Source: Acidimicrobiales bacterium (lineage in GTDB: Bacteria > Actinomycetota > Acidimicrobiia > Acidimicrobiales > Aldehydirespiratoraceae). From it: a stretch of DNA of 50,946 bases. How positions within the stretch are numbered: position 1 is the first letter of the stretch; each line of letters begins with the position of its first letter. The notes under the pieces were generated by a model. It did no database searches, had not been told where the DNA came from, and worked only from the letters and a program-made list of their open reading frames with translations. Below, one piece after another: positions 49,295-50,946 of this stretch. The translations under genes were made by a program, and so were the position numbers. The DNA is taken from NCBI GenBank assembly GCA_029263175.1, contig JAJCXZ010000004.1, positions 1-50,946 on the forward strand. The letters run 5' to 3'.

Positions 49295-49480
49295 TTAGCC
49301 GATCGCCGAGTCAACCTCGGAGAACTTGCTCGAAGCCGACTCACCAAGGGCGGTCACGGCGGCGATGCAGACAACAGCGATGAGGGCCACGAGAAGGGCG
49401 TACTCAACGAGGCTGGCGCCACGCTCGTCGTCGATGCGACTGGTGATCCAAGCGGAAAGGAACTGGTAAGCGGTGGTCAT
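49295..49480 (-). CDS. Flp/Fap-type pilin subunit
   Basis: A 61-residue type IVb prepilin. After a 20-residue leader comes the processing site ERG-ASLVEYALLVALIAVV, with Glu5 and Tyr6 of the mature protein as in Flp pilins, then one hydrophobic helix and a short tail. It would be cut by a TadV-type peptidase and assembled by the Tad secretion system into adhesive pili. No tad genes lie nearby in the window. GGGGAG is ten bases before the ATG. A single copy of the pilin is seen. Confidence 0.88.
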   Translation of the reverse strand: MTTAYQFLSAWITSRIDDERGASLVEYALLVALIAVVCIAAVTALGESASSKFSEVDSAIG

Positions 49481-49637
49481 TTTGGGTGGACTCCCCTGTT
49501 ATTGAAACTCACCACCACTCGGCGGTGAACCGTCAACACTCCTTCGGCACGTCCATGCCGGTTCCTTATGCATCTTTTGACCTAATTTTTTGGCCCAGAG
49601 ACCTACTTCCCTGGCCAAATGGCCCAGATTTGAAGGG
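49481..49637 (-). other. Pilin upstream region with inverted repeats
   Basis: 157 bases without a gene. It holds TTTGGCC...GGCCAAA inverted repeats (about 49590-49620), which may end the 214-residue gene transcript, and a CGGCA/TGCCG hairpin about 70 bases before the pilin. The sequence is locally AT-richer than the rest. No clear promoter could be fixed. Confidence 0.4.
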
Positions 49638-50282
49638 CTAGGCCGCGGTGGGACCCTGCTCACCGCGCTGAACGTGGTGTGACCATGCCCAGCGCACGGC
49701 TTCGGCGGCGACGGATGGGGGCACCTTCCAGGACGCCAGCTGTCCTTCGGCGACCGTGATGGTGTCGCCACATTCGACCAGACCCAAGGCGAGTCGCCGC
49801 ACTCGGTTGACGACGGCCTCGTCGTGGCGGGGGTGGTTTTCGACAAAGAAGCGGTGTTCGGTCTGCAACGATTTCGGCAGATGGTTCACCTGCGTGCGGT
49901 TGAGCGGCGGGATCCCGCGGCGAAGCTCGAGGTTGTTGCCGCGGCCCGCCCGAGCGGCACCGAACCGACACGAGCGGAGGATGGTGCGGGTCAAAGCGCT
50001 GTTGCGTCCTCCCTTGTGTCCCAGCCCGAGATGACGCGCGACTGCTTCCAGTTCGATCTCGACCGCTGCGGTGGTACCGGCATCATCGAGTTGGTCGGCA
50101 CAGTAACGGAGGAAAACCACAGTGCTCGGCCCGAGCACGGGAAGCCAGAAGCGTTCGACATATCGGGACCGGGGATCGTGCCCGAGTTTGTCGAGCAGAG
50201 GGTCGATCCATCGGCTCAGGACAATGGTGGTCGGCGTGTCTTCGGTCGGGACAGAGGTTGAGACAGATTGGTTTGAGTTCAC
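49638..50282 (-). CDS. Uncharacterised protein, possible DNA-binding replication-like fold
   Basis: A 214-residue soluble protein. FWLPVLGPSTVVFLRYCADQL and EIELEAVARHLGLGHKGGRNSALTRTI look like winged-helix modules, and NHLPKSLQTEHRFFVEN and LALGLVECGD continue the fold, so it may bind nucleic acid. I recognise no named family; similar proteins seem common in Acidimicrobiia. The GTG start has GGGAG six bases upstream. Its end lies 157 bases before the pilin on the same strand, with GGCCA hairpins between, so co-regulation with the pilin is possible but unproven. Confidence 0.6.
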   Translation of the reverse strand: MNSNQSVSTSVPTEDTPTTIVLSRWIDPLLDKLGHDPRSRYVERFWLPVLGPSTVVFLRYCADQLDDAGTTAAVEIELEAVARHLGLGHKGGRNSALTRTILRSCRFGAARAGRGNNLELRRGIPPLNRTQVNHLPKSLQTEHRFFVENHPRHDEAVVNRVRRLALGLVECGDTITVAEGQLASWKVPPSVAAEAVRWAWSHHVQRGEQGPTAA

Positions 50283-50343
50283 GAGTGCTCCCTGGCACGG
50301 GGGTGATTGATGCCGGGGAAGCTCTCGTGAATTTCAGCTCATT

Positions 50344-50673
50344 TCATGTACTGCTGTCAACTGCGTCTTCGTTGCTGTCGTCGCCGTCAGGTGCTTCGGG
50401 CTCCGTCTCCGACTCAGCAGCCGGCTCCGGATCTCCTGCCGGCTCGGTATCGACGACGGTCTCCCCGGCGGGCGGCGGACCCTTTGGCGCCTTGGCGGGG
50501 CCGTACAGGCCCCACAGCGTTGCGGCGACCACCCCGACGATGAAGACGATGAACGGTGGCCACGTGCCGAGGGCCGCGATGCCCTGGCCGACCACGATCA
50601 GGGCGAGGCCGAGACCGAAGAAGATGCCGTAGAGAAATCCACGGATCGGGTGGCGCTTGGTGACGGTGTCCAT
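50344..50673 (-). CDS. Two-helix membrane protein with acidic tail
   Basis: A 109-residue protein. Two hydrophobic helices (FLYGIFFGLGLALIVVGQGIA and WPPFIVFIVGVVAATLWGLY) are followed by a Pro-rich stretch (AKAPKGPPPAG) and a strongly acidic, probably disordered C-terminus (EPEAPDGDDSNEDAVDSST). No family recognised. ATG 50673 is placed one base before the end of the upstream gene, so it is translated from the same transcript as the partial protein at 50675-50946. Charge pattern suggests the tail faces the cytoplasm or the outside depending on helix orientation, which sequence alone does not settle. Confidence 0.6.
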   Translation of the reverse strand: MDTVTKRHPIRGFLYGIFFGLGLALIVVGQGIAALGTWPPFIVFIVGVVAATLWGLYGPAKAPKGPPPAGETVVDTEPAGDPEPAAESETEPEAPDGDDSNEDAVDSST

Positions 50674-50674
50674 A

Positions 50675-50946
50675 TCAGACTCCTCCCCATGTCTTGGCGG
50701 GTCTGGCATTGAACAGCAGGCCGACGGTGGCGAGGAACACGAGGGCCGCCCCCGGAGCCGTGAGTGGTATGCCGCCCTGGAACTCCACGAAACCGGAGCC
50801 GACGCAGCGGAACAGTTCGTTGTTTTGGCTGTCACTTGCGCCGTTACCGGTGCCGGGCGCATCCATCTGGCCGTTCACGGCAACCAGTCCGCTGATCTTG
50901 GCCGGTTCAGGCAGATCCTCATGGAGGTTGACGGCGCCGGCGTTGC
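50675..50946 (-). CDS. C-terminal part of a membrane protein, cut by window edge
   Basis: The frame is open to the window end (codons start at 50944), so the gene continues outside. The visible 90 residues run LHEDLPEPAKISGLVAVNG, then a Gly/Ser/Asn-rich stretch with one cysteine (LFRCVGSGF), then one hydrophobic helix (PGAALVFLATVGLLFNA) near the C-terminus and the tail RPAKTWGGV. This looks like an extracytoplasmic domain anchored by a C-terminal helix. It precedes the two-helix protein gene by one base. No function can be given. Confidence 0.55.
   Translation of the reverse strand, partial: NAGAVNLHEDLPEPAKISGLVAVNGQMDAPGTGNGASDSQNNELFRCVGSGFVEFQGGIPLTAPGAALVFLATVGLLFNARPAKTWGGV

Noticed and set aside
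1-50946. CRISPR arrays, tRNA or rRNA genes, insertion sequences, prophage
   Set aside because: No regularly spaced repeats, no cloverleaf-like segments, no transposase or integrase and no terminal inverted repeats were found on reading.

Overview
This window looks like chromosomal DNA from a high-GC actinomycete, most likely Acidimicrobiia (Ilumatobacter-like). The pointers are a HelR-type RNA polymerase recycling ATPase, a homodimeric pyruvate dehydrogenase E1, Ku with a stand-alone LigD polymerase domain, an LAxTG-type surface protein, DUF4012, and many genes with a TANNNT box 6-7 bases before an ATG or GTG, the signature of leaderless actinobacterial transcripts. I see no tRNA, rRNA, CRISPR array, insertion sequence or prophage. 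The taxonomic call is an inference.

Layout. Bases 1-6000 hold an HNH endonuclease tail, a GNAT enzyme, a VOC protein, a tightly packed antitoxin-toxin-helR unit and an acyl-CoA dehydrogenase. A structured, apparently non-coding stretch follows (6038-6319), then an alpha/beta hydrolase without a serine nucleophile, an HhH-GPD DNA-repair protein, aceE, and an RNase HI fused to a SLOG-like domain. From about 13 to 31.4 kb lies an exopolysaccharide/glycan island: LAxTG surface protein, DUF4012 membrane protein, CapD/PglF-type dehydratase, PglD-like acetyltransferase, PglC-like phosphoglycosyl transferase, GalE-like epimerase, three glycosyltransferases, polysaccharide deacetylase, PglE-like aminotransferase, a Wzz/tyrosine-autokinase protein, a polymerase-like membrane protein and a PqqD-HprK fusion. 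Together these could make a bacillosamine-like sugar, load it on a lipid carrier, extend and polymerise it.

From 31.4 to 34 kb are a degenerate HD-GYP/GAF/GGDEF protein and the highlight of the window: a thioredoxin-like lipoprotein whose CxxC active site reads TGA-Pro-Thr-Cys in frame. A stem-loop with a GGUC apex sits just downstream of the TGA, so I read it as a selenoprotein with a bacterial SECIS element. From 34 to 39 kb is a lipoate-complex operon: lipoamide dehydrogenase, a two-lipoyl-domain E2 acyltransferase, and a LipB-LipA fusion that has no usual start codon but a well-placed CTG.

From 39 to 51 kb are a CoA-binding protein, O-acetylhomoserine sulfhydrylase, an M24 peptidase, membrane and methyltransferase genes, Ku and the LigD polymerase domain, a WYL regulator with twin palindromes downstream of it, a VOC protein, leucyl aminopeptidase, a Flp pilin and three less known membrane or unknown proteins, the last cut by the window edge.
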